A DNA stretch of 64,000 nt from Ixodes scapularis (GCF_016920785.2 NW_024609839.1:6102196-6166195), one strand, 5' to 3'; positions 29,663 through 39,882 are shown, numbered from the stretch's first letter. Translations and numbers: made by a program. The notes: generated by a model not told the origin, from the sequence alone.

Positions 29663-30165
29663 ATGCCTCGAGTTTTGGTTGCCGGGGATTCGATGGTGAA
29701 ATACTTGTCCTCGTGTTTCCCATCGAATAACCGGGTGGCTGTCGAAGTGCGCGTGTTTAGTGGCATTAGGATCGAGGCTTCCTGCTTGATCTTGATGCTG
29801 TCATTTTGCACGTAGGCACAAAGAACACCAGCGTCTGTGCTAGCGCGTACATTGACAGCTACCGTCGGCTGGCCGCTCAGATCTTGGAAGGCACTCCGAC
29901 GGTGCAGATCGCCTATTCTTCCGTCTTTCCGAGGCGGGGGAACAGGTTCTCTTCGTTGGAGCGTCAGCGTAGTCAGAGTGCCGAGATCCAGGCGTTGAAT
30001 GATCGCCAAAGAGACGTGAACTGGCTTCTGCAGGAGTTCTGCCGCAAGAAGGGCTTCGTGTTCATCGGTGATCTCGTCGACGAATGCCATCTGTGCATCG
30101 GCTACCGTTTTATTTGTCATGGAATAAACTTCTTCTGCATTCTTTTATCCAGTTTCCACGATTAG
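29663..30165 (+). pseudogene. SGNH/GDSL hydrolase-like domain (probable LINE ORF1 esterase relic)
   Basis: Starts ATG (29663) with MPRVLVAGDSMVKYL: GDS is the SGNH block I serine. A frameshift near 29790-29805 leads to the second frame with DLDAVILHVGTKNTS (a GTxN block III), an ILEGTPTVQIAYSSVFPRRG strand and FIGDLVDECHL, where DxxH fits block V. Together they outline the Ser-Gly-Asn-His fold. Such domains are known in ORF1 of CR1-group LINEs and in some DNA transposon cargo. The frameshift makes it a relic. No RT follows within the window, so element identity is inferred. Confidence 0.68.
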
Positions 30166-30805
30166 ATGCTCTCAGTGTGTTTGTTATTACTGGGCCTAAT
30201 GCATGTTTTCCCTTCTCTCAAATCTTTGTGAGATTGGGAGCGTACGCGCAAGTCAAGAACGTACGGAGTGGTGGGCTCGCACCAGTCCCCTTCGATGCAG
30301 ATAAGCTCGGACCAAAACGCCTCGAACCAAGCCAACCGCACACGCGACGAAGCCTCACTGCCTCGGTGCCCACATGGGCGAAGGCACCGGAGGCCGCACC
30401 AACCAAGCCCGCTCCAGATTGCTTGCACGCCCACACGCACGGATGGCACGCACGCCGCCCACGCGAGTGTCTGACTCCTGGACAACATAAAGACATCGAT
30501 TGATACTATTTTTATGATGACGCATGATATTTGCTATTAGTCTTAGTAAACAGTAAAAAATGGATAAATTGTCTAAGAATTTGTAAGGCCACGTGACATA
30601 TCAACTTTAATACAACAATAAAATCTAAGCTCTAAGTTTTTATGTCCCATATTTACTCATAAGAAAGCATAATATGTACATAAAACAAATTGTTTCCTTA
30701 TATTATATGTCACGTGACCTTTTGCGTGGATGAATCCTTATCTCCTCCCTACTTGGTTACGCCCCCGCGCGTGGATGTAACCTCGGCCCCCCAAAAAAAA
30801 AAAAT
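30166..30805. other. Stretch with no gene; small CACGTGAC foldback
   Basis: AAGGCCACGTGACATAT (near 30586) pairs with ATATGTCACGTGACCTTT (near 30705), giving a foldback about 135 bp long. The GC-rich 30260-30490 part has frames on both strands without recognised motifs. Confidence 0.5.
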
Positions 30806-31003
30806 CCGCAGTTTCGGTCACAGTTGTTCGCGGGGGCATGTTCAGGGATTTTTACAAAGATTGGATGGACGAATAATAAATAGTAGTTGGAATGTCGTTT
30901 CACCGACTTGCATATATATCACAATAAGAAATATTGAAGGTCTCTTTCGAATACTTTGAGATTGAAAGTGGTTCAAAAACGCCACACACGAAAATCGTCA
31001 TTC
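30806..31003. repeat. 195-bp direct repeat, copy 1
   Basis: From CCGCAGTTTCGGTCACAGT to CGCCACACACGAAAATCGTC, about 85 percent identical by eye with 31346-31540 in the same orientation. Confidence 0.88.
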
Positions 31004-31345
31004 GCTCTTTTTTTTTTTTTTTTTTTTTGCGTATTTAGAGGCCTAAAACTTGAAACCAAGGCAAATACCTCTTTCGGAATGTATTCTGGCTAAAAGAATG
31101 GTGTAAAGAAAACGCGACGCAAAAAAACAAAAATTAAAAATGTTTTTTTTTTTTTTTAATATACAGCGTGCTGAAATGAACGAAAAGTGACAACCCTCTC
31201 TGTTTCATAATTTATTTCTCAGTACTCGTACATGATAAAAACGCGAACTTTGCTTAATCTGGAAAGCAATGAAATTTTCTACACGTGGTATTATTTTAAA
31301 AGCGATACTAAACATATAATCGACTGAGAAAGCAAACAAAAAATT

Positions 31346-31540
31346 CCGCAATTTAGGTCACAGTGTTTCGCGGAGGCATGTTTAGGGATTTTTACAAAGA
31401 TTGGAGCGACGAACAGTAAATAGTAGTTATAATGCCGTCTTACCTACTTGCATATATATCACACTAAAAAAATATAGATCCTCTCTTTTGAATACCTTGA
31501 GATTGAGAGTGATTCAAAAACGCCACACACGGCAATCGTC
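31346..31540. repeat. 195-bp direct repeat, copy 2
   Basis: Matches 30806-31003, including TTTTTACAAAGATTGGA, TTGCATATATATCACA and TTCAAAAACGCCACACAC. Confidence 0.88.
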
Positions 31541-31574
31541 AAAACTTCGTCGTTCTTTCCCGCTTCTTTGAGAT

Positions 31575-31730
31575 TTTTTCTTCTCAAAAACCAAACATGT
31601 CAGGACATTAAAATAAAAAAAAGGAGTGTTCTTCTTGGAACATGCGCCACGGGATATAAAAATTTGAAGTAAAATAAAAGATACGACTGCCCCTCGTTGC
31701 CTGAATCGAAATGAAAGCGCCCATATATGC
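31575..31730 (-). repeat. Dispersed repeat with CAACGAGGGGCAGTCGTA, copy 2
   Basis: Reverse-complement match to 29484-29662, including the runs around ATGTCCTGACATG and CATGTTCCAAGAAGAAC. The SGNH frame is not present beside this copy; the 195-bp direct repeat follows instead. Confidence 0.8.
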
Positions 31731-31779
31731 ATAAGTACACATCTTCCCACCTCGGATATCTAGGGTTGCAAACATCACA

Positions 31780-31960
31780 CTCTATCTGCTGGTGGGCATT
31801 GCGATGTGTTCCTTGTTGAGCGAATCCCAGAGTGCAAGCCGTGTATTTGAGAGACAGAAATTGATTAATGCAGCGTCGCGAGGAACGGGGCGAGCGTTTT
31901 TGCAAAGTGGTTTTCGGCGGCACGCTCTCCTGTCTGTCGTAATGCGGGACCGACGAAAAT
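31780..31960 (+). repeat. Partial third copy of the 33-36 kb dispersed repeat
   Basis: CTGCTGGTGGGCATTGCGAT and TGCAGCGTCGCGAGGAACGG parallel CTGCTGGTGGTCATTGCGAT (33445) and TGCAGCGTCGTGGGGAACGG (33568), with lower similarity elsewhere. Confidence 0.6.
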
Positions 31961-32488
31961 GTACACCTTTTCCACAAGGGCGCGGCCATCTTGAATGTCG
32001 TCCCTTCTGGTATGCGTTAAAACATCGTTTGGATCTCTGCACGCCGCTTGAAGGTGTTCACGAAAGGGACGTGATTGTCACACATTCTTGTTTTGCCTCG
32101 CCTCGCAAATTGGCTCAAACGCTTTATTATATTTTCGTCCCGCATATGGAACCTACGTGACTGAGAACCAAAGAAAGCAAAAAACACCCTTTTTCTGTTT
32201 GTAACCATGAACTGCCGCTTGCGTCTCGAGCGATTTCTAGTCGCACCGCCTTTGCAAGCCTGTTGAGCTAGCTTATGTCACCAGTGCTAGAAAGCAGAAA
32301 TGCTACACGGACAACAAAGTTGGAGATTTAAGGAGAGCCTTCGGCTATACAGTATTACATCTTGGAGGAGGCTAAGTTGGAAGCAGGGATCTTAAGGTGG
32401 CCTTTGTTCATCCTTTTTATTAACTGGAAGTTCTCTGGGACGTCAAAGCCTGGAGCACCACCTGGTGGCGTTTGCCATTAAAAGGGTC

Positions 32489-32676
32489 TATAAGGTGTTT
32501 TCACATGACGTCAATACGCCATTTTGATGTTAGATGTCAGCCTAATGAAACAGCCCTTGTGCACTATCAGCTTGAGGGTGTGATGGGAATCTTCTGAGTG
32601 CTCGCCCTCTGCGCGCGCCAGGCTGCTCATATTAACAAAATAGTGGACGAAATGACATCAGTGAAGACACCCTATG
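32489..32676. mobile_element. Miniature inverted-repeat transposon, ATAAGGTGTTTTCAC family
   Basis: ATAAGGTGTTTTCACATGA at the left and, reverse-complemented, ATAGGGTGTCTTCACTGATG at the right give imperfect inverted repeats of about 38 bp including GTCA and ATTTTG blocks. The 188-bp unit has no coding. Target duplication probably TA, not certain. Confidence 0.72.
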
Positions 32677-32744
32677 GAACACTCGTGTTCTCAAAACAAT
32701 CCCTTCCTTTTTTTCCTTTTTTTTTCTTCGTTAATTTCTAAGAG

Positions 32745-32776
32745 AAGAGTTTTACAGCGGCAACTGTAAAACTCTT
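32745..32776. repeat. Perfect 13-bp-arm hairpin
   Basis: AAGAGTTTTACAG, loop CGGCAA, CTGTAAAACTCTT. The arms are fully complementary. It could be two abutting transposon ends or an excision footprint. Confidence 0.92.
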
Positions 32777-32949
32777 AAAAAACGTGGCTTCCACCACGCT
32801 AAGCCAAAGTCGAAAGATAAGGCAAGACGCTCCCCTCCCGCGTTGGCCGCGACGTCACGGATACGATGAGACGCTATTGCTGGCGAAGGTATATATGAAT
32901 CCCATTGAGGGGCATTTGCCCCCACCTTCTTGACCTGCAACTTACCCTA

Positions 32950-33150
32950 ATCCCCCATTCGTCTTATTTTGCGCCCAAAAGCTGTGAAACAAAATACGGA
33001 GGTGGTGGAAGCTTGGGGAAGAACATGGGAACGACATTCGTGTGAGACTTAAAGCGGCTGCCAACGTTCGGCTTTCCCTTGAGGATCTTCGAGCTGGTTC
33101 TGAGCAAGCGCTCTCACAGCGCCCTCAAATATGGCGAGTAGTGAATATCG
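32950..33150 (+). repeat. Composite repeat relics (ATTTTGCGCCCAA block and a miniature-transposon end)
   Basis: 32965-33075 resembles 34210-34345 (GGTCGAAGC/GGTGGAAGC, GAACGACATTCGTGTGAGACTT). 33089-33140 (GAGCTGGTTCTGAGCAAGCG ... CCCTCAAATATGGCG) matches the right end of the miniature transposon at 38970-39160. Confidence 0.65.
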
Positions 33151-33330
33151 GATGAATGGATGTTAATGGCTATACCCTTTGTACCGTGCGGTAGCTTGCG
33201 CCACCTAGTCTAAAAAGACAAAAACGTGATTCCTCCCGCCCTTTTAAGGCCAATTTTTCTCCCCCTAATTATCACCAGGCAGTGTGGGATATCACCAGGA
33301 TGACCTTCGAGGGATCGGGCGAAAAAAAAA
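33151..33330 (-). mobile_element. 3' end of the (CCAT)n-tailed LINE, minus strand
   Basis: Reverse complement reads TAGGTGGCGCAAGCTACCGC, then AAAGGGTATAGCCATTAACA and TCCATTCATCC, matching the 3' end of the LINE at 20000-20069. Upstream (to about 33330) is its probable untranslated region with AAAAGGGCGGGAGGAATCACG. A 13-14 base poly-A lies at 33321-33335. Confidence 0.82.
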
Positions 33331-33750
33331 AAAAAGCATCTAAAAACATCACCCCCCCTGCCTCTTTCCCCCGGCGAGGGAGTCGCCAATTTTCCTCTGG
33401 GCAAACCTTTTCGGCGTTACCCCAGCACCGGATCCACTGGATCTGCTGGTGGTCATTGCGATTTGTTCTTCCTGAGAAAATCAGATCCGGATTTGCAAAA
33501 TGCACGCTGCAGAGGGTTCGCGCTAAGTGCTAGCCACGTACTATTTCACAGTCAATTCTCGCGTGGTGCAGCGTCGTGGGGAACGGCGCAAGCGTCTGCC
33601 ATCATAAAAACGCGCTTTATGGCGAGAGTGTTTTGGCAGACAAAGCAGTTTCCTGGGTCACCCTTTTTTGTCTGTGCCGAAGATGCGATGCGGAGGAACC
33701 TTTACAAAACAGTATGTTGTTGAAACTACGCCCACCCCTCTTCTATTTTT

Positions 33751-34029
33751 TAGAGCGCAGCTCTTAGGCTGCCCGTTTCCGGCTTGAGCGGCGTCTGCGT
33801 CGCCGTCGGCGTAACCGCGCGGTGCATGATGGGTAAATTTCTCCGCTAAATCTGGCGGAAAATTTTCCCCGCTAAATCTAGCGGAAAATTTCCCCTGCTA
33901 AATTTAGCGGAAAATTTCCACGAGATTTAGCGGAGAAATTTTCCCCTAAATGGGGGCGAGCAGGAGAGGAGGAGGGGCATAGCCCTCTCTCCGTACCTTC
34001 TCCTCCTCCTCCTCAAGAGCTGCGCTCTA
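33751..34029 (+). mobile_element. Palindrome-core miniature transposon, copy 2
   Basis: TAGAGCGCAGCTCTTAGG at the left and GCTCCTC-rich ...CAAGAGCTGCGCTCTA at the right form about 17-bp inverted ends with TA at both borders. The core (33836-33950) is four to five tandem copies of a CCGCTAAATTTAGCGG-type palindrome separated by AAAATTTCC. The left 80 bp matches copies at 10901 and 51363; the right end matches 51363 only. Confidence 0.85.
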
Positions 34030-34036
34030 ATTCGGT

Positions 34037-34065
34037 GTTACAGGGAGTTGTAAACTCCCTGTAAC
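34037..34065. repeat. Perfect 13-bp-arm hairpin GTTACAGGGAGTT
   Basis: GTTACAGGGAGTT, loop GTA, AACTCCCTGTAAC. The first arm also follows the right end of copy 3 (CACAGGGAGTGTTAA at 51572), so it may belong to the element's true terminus. Confidence 0.9.
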
Positions 34066-35189
34066 GCCCCCCTCTTTTATATTTTATTCTTATTTTTTCT
34101 TTGTTTCTTTGTTTAGAGAATGTTGTTTATTCCTGAGAGACTCCCTCCTCCGTTTGGAACGTTAATTAAACAATTATGTTGGTGTCATTTGTTGTAAGTA
34201 ATCCTCCATTGCCTTTATTTTGCACCCTAATATTGTAAAGTTTGCGCAAAGTACGGACGTGGTCGAAGCATGAGGAATAACTTGGGAATGACACTCCTGT
34301 GAGACTTAGAGTGGCAGCCAAAATTCAGTTGTCCCTCTGAGGACACTATAGATCTTTCTTTTCAAGTATACCTCCCGTGCACACTTGTAGCTCGATGTAA
34401 CGTCGATTTAATAAGTCGCATTGAATCCTTCCAATCTTTCTATTCTCGGGAACGACTTTCTGAGGCAGTTCAGCAACAACGAAAGCAAGTTTCGGTGCCT
34501 TAGTGATGTGTACATGTAAAATGGGTCGTGCAACAGTGTTCGTACTTCAGTAAATGCCGCTAAACACTAATCCCTGACGTTGATAACCTGCGAGGCACCC
34601 ATTGGGTTTCCTCTCCGTGCAATGACAGACGAAAAAAAAAAAACGAAGGAAAGAAACGCCTCCTCCCTCCACTCGCAGTTAGAATAAGCGGCCACGTGAT
34701 CTGACGCTAATTATATTCCGTCAGTGTTCATCATAGTCATGCGCTGGGGATGGCAAAGCAGTGAGCATATGCTGAGCTTCTGACATAGTTGGGCCACTCT
34801 CATCTTGAATTGAACTCGAGCTGTTACCCGAATGTTTGCAAAGGCATGAACCCGAGCACTCGACTCGGGCTCATGACTATCGAGCACGTCACGGTGCCAC
34901 GTGATTCGTGGTGAGAAGTCGTGACGTCATGTGACATCACAGTGGCCACAACGCCGAAGAATCTAGTGACTTTATCTAAATCGGCTTAATACAGTGAGTC
35001 AACGTCACGTGACGGAAGCTTATTTAACAGCCTGGCGTCCCGTGATTCATGATTAATCACAGTGCCAAGAAAAAGCGCCTTGAAAACCCACAATTTCTTA
35101 TACATTGCAATTCTGCATAGGACGATTGATCAATGCATAGAAATACAGCTGCCAATTTTTGATTTTCAAATATTTAGTTCGTGATATTA

Positions 35190-35929
35190 GAGAGTTTTAG
35201 AATAACGTACGCAATTTTAGCGCACGCTAGCGCTAAATTTAGCGCTTGTATTAGCGCACGCGACGCGAGAGAGTTTTAGAATAGCGTTTCTCCGTCGCGA
35301 CGCAAAAGCCCAAGCAGCTCGCGCTTGCGACGCCACCAAGATAGAGTCACAATTTTTATTTCACACACGAAATGCTGCAACTTTAAAAGAAAAAGAAAAA
35401 AAGTTTTTTTTTTTTGGTTCAGAGTATTAATTTAGATTTCTTTAAACATGAGAATGCGACGCGAGCAATTGACCGGTCGTGTCCGCTTGCATCGCCTCGG
35501 CAAGAGAGGTCTCGTGTCCTGACCTTCGCACATCGTACCTTCGCCGCGAAATGTTCACGCGTCGCAAGCATCAAGTTGCCGGTGGTCGTTGCCAAAGCGA
35601 GTACAATGTCGTCCCGTATTGAAAATCGCAGTCGCGAGGATGCCGCCGACGTCGCACTCACGACGCCGCCAAAGCAGCCGCCGACATAATCCTGGAAGCC
35701 GCCATCTTTTTAACTCTGCTCGTCTTGGCTTTAGCCAACTTCTCATCACGAATCCTCCTTGGAGAAGCGCAAAGACTCTTTGCGTACGCACGCTATTTCC
35801 GAGAAATAGCGCACGCTAAAATTGCGCACGCAAAGGGCAAAACCTGGTTTGCGTTTGGAGCATGCGCAGTGGCGACGACGCTATTCTTCGCGTACGCAAA
35901 GCTTTAGCGTGCGCTATTCTAAAACTCCC
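35190..35929 (+). mobile_element. 740-bp DNA transposon with GAGAGTTTTAGAATA inverted repeats, copy 1
   Basis: Starts GAGAGTTTTAGAATAACG, ends CGCTATTCTAAAACTCCC, flanked by TA on both sides. The left terminus is partly repeated at 35270 (GAGAGTTTTAGAATAGCG). It is homologous along its length to 50443-51205 in the opposite orientation. It is inserted in the long dispersed repeat, whose uninterrupted copy at 60.5-61.7 kb shows the empty site. It encodes a broken Myb/SANT-like fragment. Confidence 0.9.
35419..35791 (-). pseudogene. Broken Myb/SANT-like transposon protein fragment
   Basis: Minus-strand frames carry DDIVLALATTTGNLMLATRE (about 35575-35640) and CDVGGILATAIFNTGRHC. They align with frames in 50621-50866 of the sister copy, where RELYVRN and EDPEWWAVIAGNLL are also readable in a third frame. 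The pattern resembles Myb/SANT-like DNA-binding ORFs accompanying Harbinger-type transposases, but too little is intact to be certain. Confidence 0.45.
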
Positions 35930-36085
35930 TATTCACAAACAAAAAATACCGTGTAATGCTCTGCACTGTTTTTTATCCCCGGTTCAGTTCCGGTTCAGTT
36001 CCAAGATGGCGGCGAACATTTCGGTTCTGTTCAGTTCCGGTTCGCCTATAATAACAGTTCGGTTCCGGTTTTCGGTTGGGGATTA

Positions 36086-37634
36086 GTGTCACATGCAATT
36101 TGAAGTGACGATTGGAAGGTGAGCGTTGTTTTCACACGCATAGTCATCGTTGTCGTCAGTTTTGTTCTTGTGGTGCCTTGAATAGCAAGCACTTAATGGA
36201 AAGTGGGGAGACGAAATTAAGGGAAAACAACGAGAGAGAAAGAAAAAGCTGAGTTTCTTTGAGGCTGACTCTAAACTGTCACCAGAAATTGGAAAATACG
36301 TTAAAGATATCTTTCGGGAACGACGGCGCTGGTTTTTTTCCCAAAATTTTCCCCTCTGTTCACCCTTTCCGCGCCTTTCCCTTCCTTAGATTTTTCTCCA
36401 CTCCTCGTTTCCATTTTGGAATTATAGGTAGCAGTTGAGGCCTCTGGAAAACCAGCAAACAAACTCGCGTGGCGGGTAATGGAATGAAGGATGATGGGAG
36501 CGAAGCCTCCTTCTTCCCTAAATCCCTTTTCGCGTTTCCTTTCCTTATTTGGCGGTATTTGCTTTCGCTCTCGTTTTGTACTTTGTACTTGGTCCCAGCG
36601 GAACATTTTGTATCTAGGGATCTCTCCCGTATTAAGAAGAGAAAGGAGCGGCACCATTATATATAATGCGGGGCCGTTTCTTCCCCTTTTTCTCTCTTGC
36701 CGTCCCCTTGATCCCGGTTTTAGACGACGAGTAATTTGGGATTGTCGTCTACAACGAGACCCTCGTCGTTCATTAAAGATCGATCGGGGGGAAATGGTTC
36801 TCCCTAACTTCCGCCTTCTTTTTTTACTGTTGTCTTTTTTTAATTTTTATTTCCCTCGTTCTTCTGTAGAACGAAGAAGAGAAAATGGGGAAAGTAAGCG
36901 ACAGAGGGAGTGATTAGAAGCCAATTTCCACTTCGAGGGCTAACCGAATTTGTAGGATGTCTCCTTTTGTTCCTCGCCCTTTCTCGTCTGTTAGCGCGAG
37001 AATCGGGGTGTTGCAAAATAGCTTGGTTCGAATTGTGCGTGGTTTTGCTGGCTTTTTTAATGTGTGCATCTCGTTAACTGGCTGTGTTTCGTTTCGTTGG
37101 AGCTTCCTTGCCGCTTACGCCAAGCCCCAACAAAAATTAAATGGTAAAGAGAAAAAAGCGCATTGTTTTTTAGACGTTTACATCGTGAGCTTACGGGTAA
37201 TAGATAAAACATATATTTTCTCTAATTATTAGGGGCGTGCGCGTAGTGAACTTTCTACTCGAATCGAAATCTAAGAGTGCCGAATATTGTCCAAAAAGGG
37301 AAATGTGATATCATATACGACTACCTAAAGAATGCAAACGACCTCACAAAATGTGCGTCCATTCGCGGCGGTAGCTGCTGCATTGTGGAAAGGCATGTCG
37401 ATGGAGACTTGCCTTCGGCCAGTGCGCTGTACAATGCTTGCAATGGGTTCTTTGCTTTCAGTGAAATTGGTGTATGAGATGTGTGCTTCGTTGCAACGAC
37501 TGTGCGAAATGTTACATGTTAAAAAAAAAAAAAAAAGCAGACGTGCATTTTTTTATTTTTTTTGAAGGGGGGGAGGGGGGGGGGGTTATAATTTGGTCGC
37601 CCGCTACCGCGCCTGGGCGGTTCACACCCTCGCG
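36086..37634. other. Stretch without recognised gene
   Basis: An open frame of 140 codons at 36491-36913 (+) has Phe/Leu/Arg-rich sequence with no recognised motif and is overlapped by another on the minus strand. A 19-base G-rich tract lies at 37566-37586 and poly-A of 14 at 37519-37533. Confidence 0.45.
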
Positions 37635-37787
37635 TCCAGTCCGACCGAGTGCAACTGCAACGGCCTGTGGGTTGCTATGGGAACAGCTGCATCGGCTCGA
37701 ACATGACCGGTTCTTCCCCCGTTTTATTGGAGCGGACGTCGCCATAGCAACCCACAAGCCGTTGCAGTTGCACTCGGTCGGACTGGA
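37635..37787. repeat. Near-perfect foldback: 46-bp arms, 61-bp loop
   Basis: The arm 37635-37680 (starts TCCAGTCCGACCGAGTGC) is the reverse complement of 37742-37787 with a single mismatch. Such identity implies recent origin or gene conversion. Could be a foldback transposon or a long-hairpin RNA source. No target duplication clearly seen. Confidence 0.95.
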
Positions 37788-38444
37788 TAGCTGTTCTGTA
37801 GAGGCGCTTCTGGAAAACAGCTCGCTTTTCGGCGACGGCAGTCAAGAGGTGTGTCCGCATTTTGATCGGCACAGCGCGACCACGTGGGTATTTCACAACG
37901 GCGGCTGCCGCAGGGCTGGGGATCAGCGTTCTCCCCGCGATCACCTGGGCTTTCCGGAACAACGACGGCCTACAGGGCTCAAAAAAGGGGGAATTATCTA
38001 CGCGACGAGCTGTGGGCTGTGGTAGATGCACGAGTCCGCGGCAGATTATTTGGGTTTTTTCTCTCTCTTTCTTGTCAGTAAACGTAGTTGGGAGTACCGC
38101 TCTTTTCTGTCCTGTCCTCCTCTCTACCTTGTGCGCGAAATACCTCAATATCTGGTCTCTCATCATGCGGTTGCGCGTAGTACCGAAGTTGCAGTCATCT
38201 ACCAACTTGCTTAGCGCCGCGACGTAGTCACTGACAGCCTCGCCTTCGTGCCGTCGCCTTGAGAAGAATTTGCAGCTTGCAACAACTTCCGATACCCTGG
38301 GCTTGAAATGGGCATTGAGAACTGCGAAGATTTTGGTGAGCAGATTTCGTTGGCGCGAGCAGGCTTCGTAATAGTGAGTACGTTGCTGTCCCGCAGCTTG
38401 TCAGAACTACGGCCGATTTCTTTTCCTCGGCAACATCGTTGGCC

Positions 38445-38884
38445 AGGGAGTACAGGACCACACGCTCCTGGGCCCGTTTGCTCGAAGCGCTAACCGCGGC
38501 TAAAGTTAGCAGCAGTACCTTGGGAAGGGATTTTGAAATCACGTGACTGGCTCGGTAGGGATGCGGGGAAACATGGCGGTGCCCAGGTGAGTGAGCGGCG
38601 CTCGCTTTGGAACGAATATGTCGTTGTAGCTGCAATATCGGGCCCTTTAGTCAGCAACGAATGGTGCAGGAGGCTTTCGCTTTGCCTTACCTCAGTTAAC
38701 TCGCAAAGCATGAGCAATAACCTCGCCGCATTTTTTAGATACTCTTTCGATTCTGGCGATTCCTAAGCCTAAATGAACGTGATAATTGTCGGCATGGCAA
38801 CCTCTTTGGAAAGCGGGTTGCCTTGGCTTAATCGGCCGGGTATTGATAGCACTCAAAAGCAGGCAGCGTCCCAATAGACCTTTT
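38445..38884 (-). repeat. 400-bp dispersed repeat (GCACCGCCATGTTTCCCC family), copy 1
   Basis: In reverse complement it reads TACCCGGCCG, GGTTGCCATGCCGACAATTA, AGCCTCCTGCACCATTCGTT, CACCGCCATGTTTCCCCGC, CAGTCACGTGATTTCAAAAT and TTTAGCCGCGGTTAGCG. It matches copies at 39883 (about 85-90 percent by eye) and 47697. With 39883-40265 it forms a 1.8-kb inverted repeat with a 1-kb spacer. Confidence 0.9.
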
Positions 38885-38969
38885 TCTAAATTACCCAAGC
38901 ATCGAAGAGAACGCTGGAACGGTAATTCTACGGTCCGCACGCATGGCTTGCGCACTGGCCTTCCTCTTA

Positions 38970-39160
38970 TAGGGAGTATTCACCGGCGGCCATAGATGTG
39001 TGCGCGACTGCTGAGCGCGTGCAAAGGGCGAGCTTTTCTTTTACAACCTGCATTGCACACCATCAAGATTGCCGGTCTTAGCAGCCTATTAATGTGAGCT
39101 CGTTCTGAGCATGCGCTCTAAACAGCACCCTCAAATACGGCGTCCAGTGAATACTCCCTA
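38970..39160. mobile_element. Miniature transposon with TAGGGAGTATTCAC ends
   Basis: TAGGGAGTATTCACCGGCGG at the left and, reverse-complemented, TAGGGAGTATTCACTGGACG at the right, with TA beyond each. 191 bp, no coding. A solitary right end of the same family is at 33089-33140. Confidence 0.85.
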
Positions 39161-39515
39161 TAAAAGAGTCGAAGTAAATAATCATAATAAGGCTTTGGCG
39201 AACGCACGTGCAAGGCAAAATTTGTTTCAGACTTTCTGCTTTAGAGCAATTACTACTGAAGACGCATGCACTTCGGTGCTTGGGAAATTTAAAGAGAGGT
39301 CTATCGGGACCAAGGGGTATAGATGGGTAAGAAAGGGCATGAAGTCAGGCGCGTAGCCTCCGCAAGCCATGCTCCCTTGACGCCTCGCCTCTTTCTCATT
39401 TTCCTCCTTACTCTTACCACATCACGTGACCGTAGCTAGCCTTCGTCTAGCCTCCGATCTGATAAAACCTAACGGACGGATCGCACGCAAGCCTGCAAGG
39501 AATCCTTCTACAATA

Positions 39516-39726
39516 GACCGATCTCACTAAGCTTTTGGGCGCATGCGTGACGCCGCCATAACTTTAGTTCACAGAAGGAAAACGGCAACGCACGATAGGG
39601 CTCGTGCCGTTTCGTGCTCCACACGCGCAGAGCTCCAGCGAGGTTGTCGCACGTGCAGAAAGACTAAAGTTCCCTCGATGCATTGCGGCAGCGGTGGCGT
39701 AGTCAAACTGCCTGGTGAGATCGGTC
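39516..39726. mobile_element. Miniature transposon with GACCGATCTCA ends, copy 1
   Basis: GACCGATCTCAC and GTGAGATCGGTC inverted ends flanked by TA; 211 bp. It matches 40945-41138 at about 85 percent by eye and in the same orientation, including GCGCATGCGTGACGCCGCC and GCAGCGGTGGCGTAGTCAAA. Confidence 0.9.
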
Positions 39727-39882
39727 TATTAACCATCCATCTGAGACGTGACATGTCACGCGCACCAATCGCCAGAGAGATCTGCGGTCACGTTGGGCAC
39801 AGTATGGTTTAAACTTTTTATGACTAGTCTTCACCAATATTGCACCGTGCCCCCTCCTAGTACTTATAACTTCCTTGATTGG

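Larger units (their letters stand above)
33440..36085 (+). repeat. Long dispersed repeat, copy A, interrupted by two transposons
   Basis: Segments 33440-33640, 34380-35189 and 35931-36085 match, in order, the reverse complement of 61690-60545. Shared blocks include GCACGCTGCAGAGG, CGTCTGCCATCATAA, GCGCTTTATGGCG, TCTATTCTCSGGRA-type sequence, CATGCGCTGGGGATGGCAAA, ATGAACCCGAGCACTCGACT, ACTTTATCTAAATCGGCTTA and a GGTTCAGTTCC array near 35982-36070. Copy A is broken by elements at 33751-34029 and 35190-35929 and has about 0.7 kb more than copy B between the first and second blocks. Nature unknown; no intact coding. Confidence 0.85.

Noticed and set aside
36301..36913. Overlapping 118- and 140-codon frames on opposite strands
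   Set aside because: No motif, basic/low-complexity composition and mutual overlap suggest chance.
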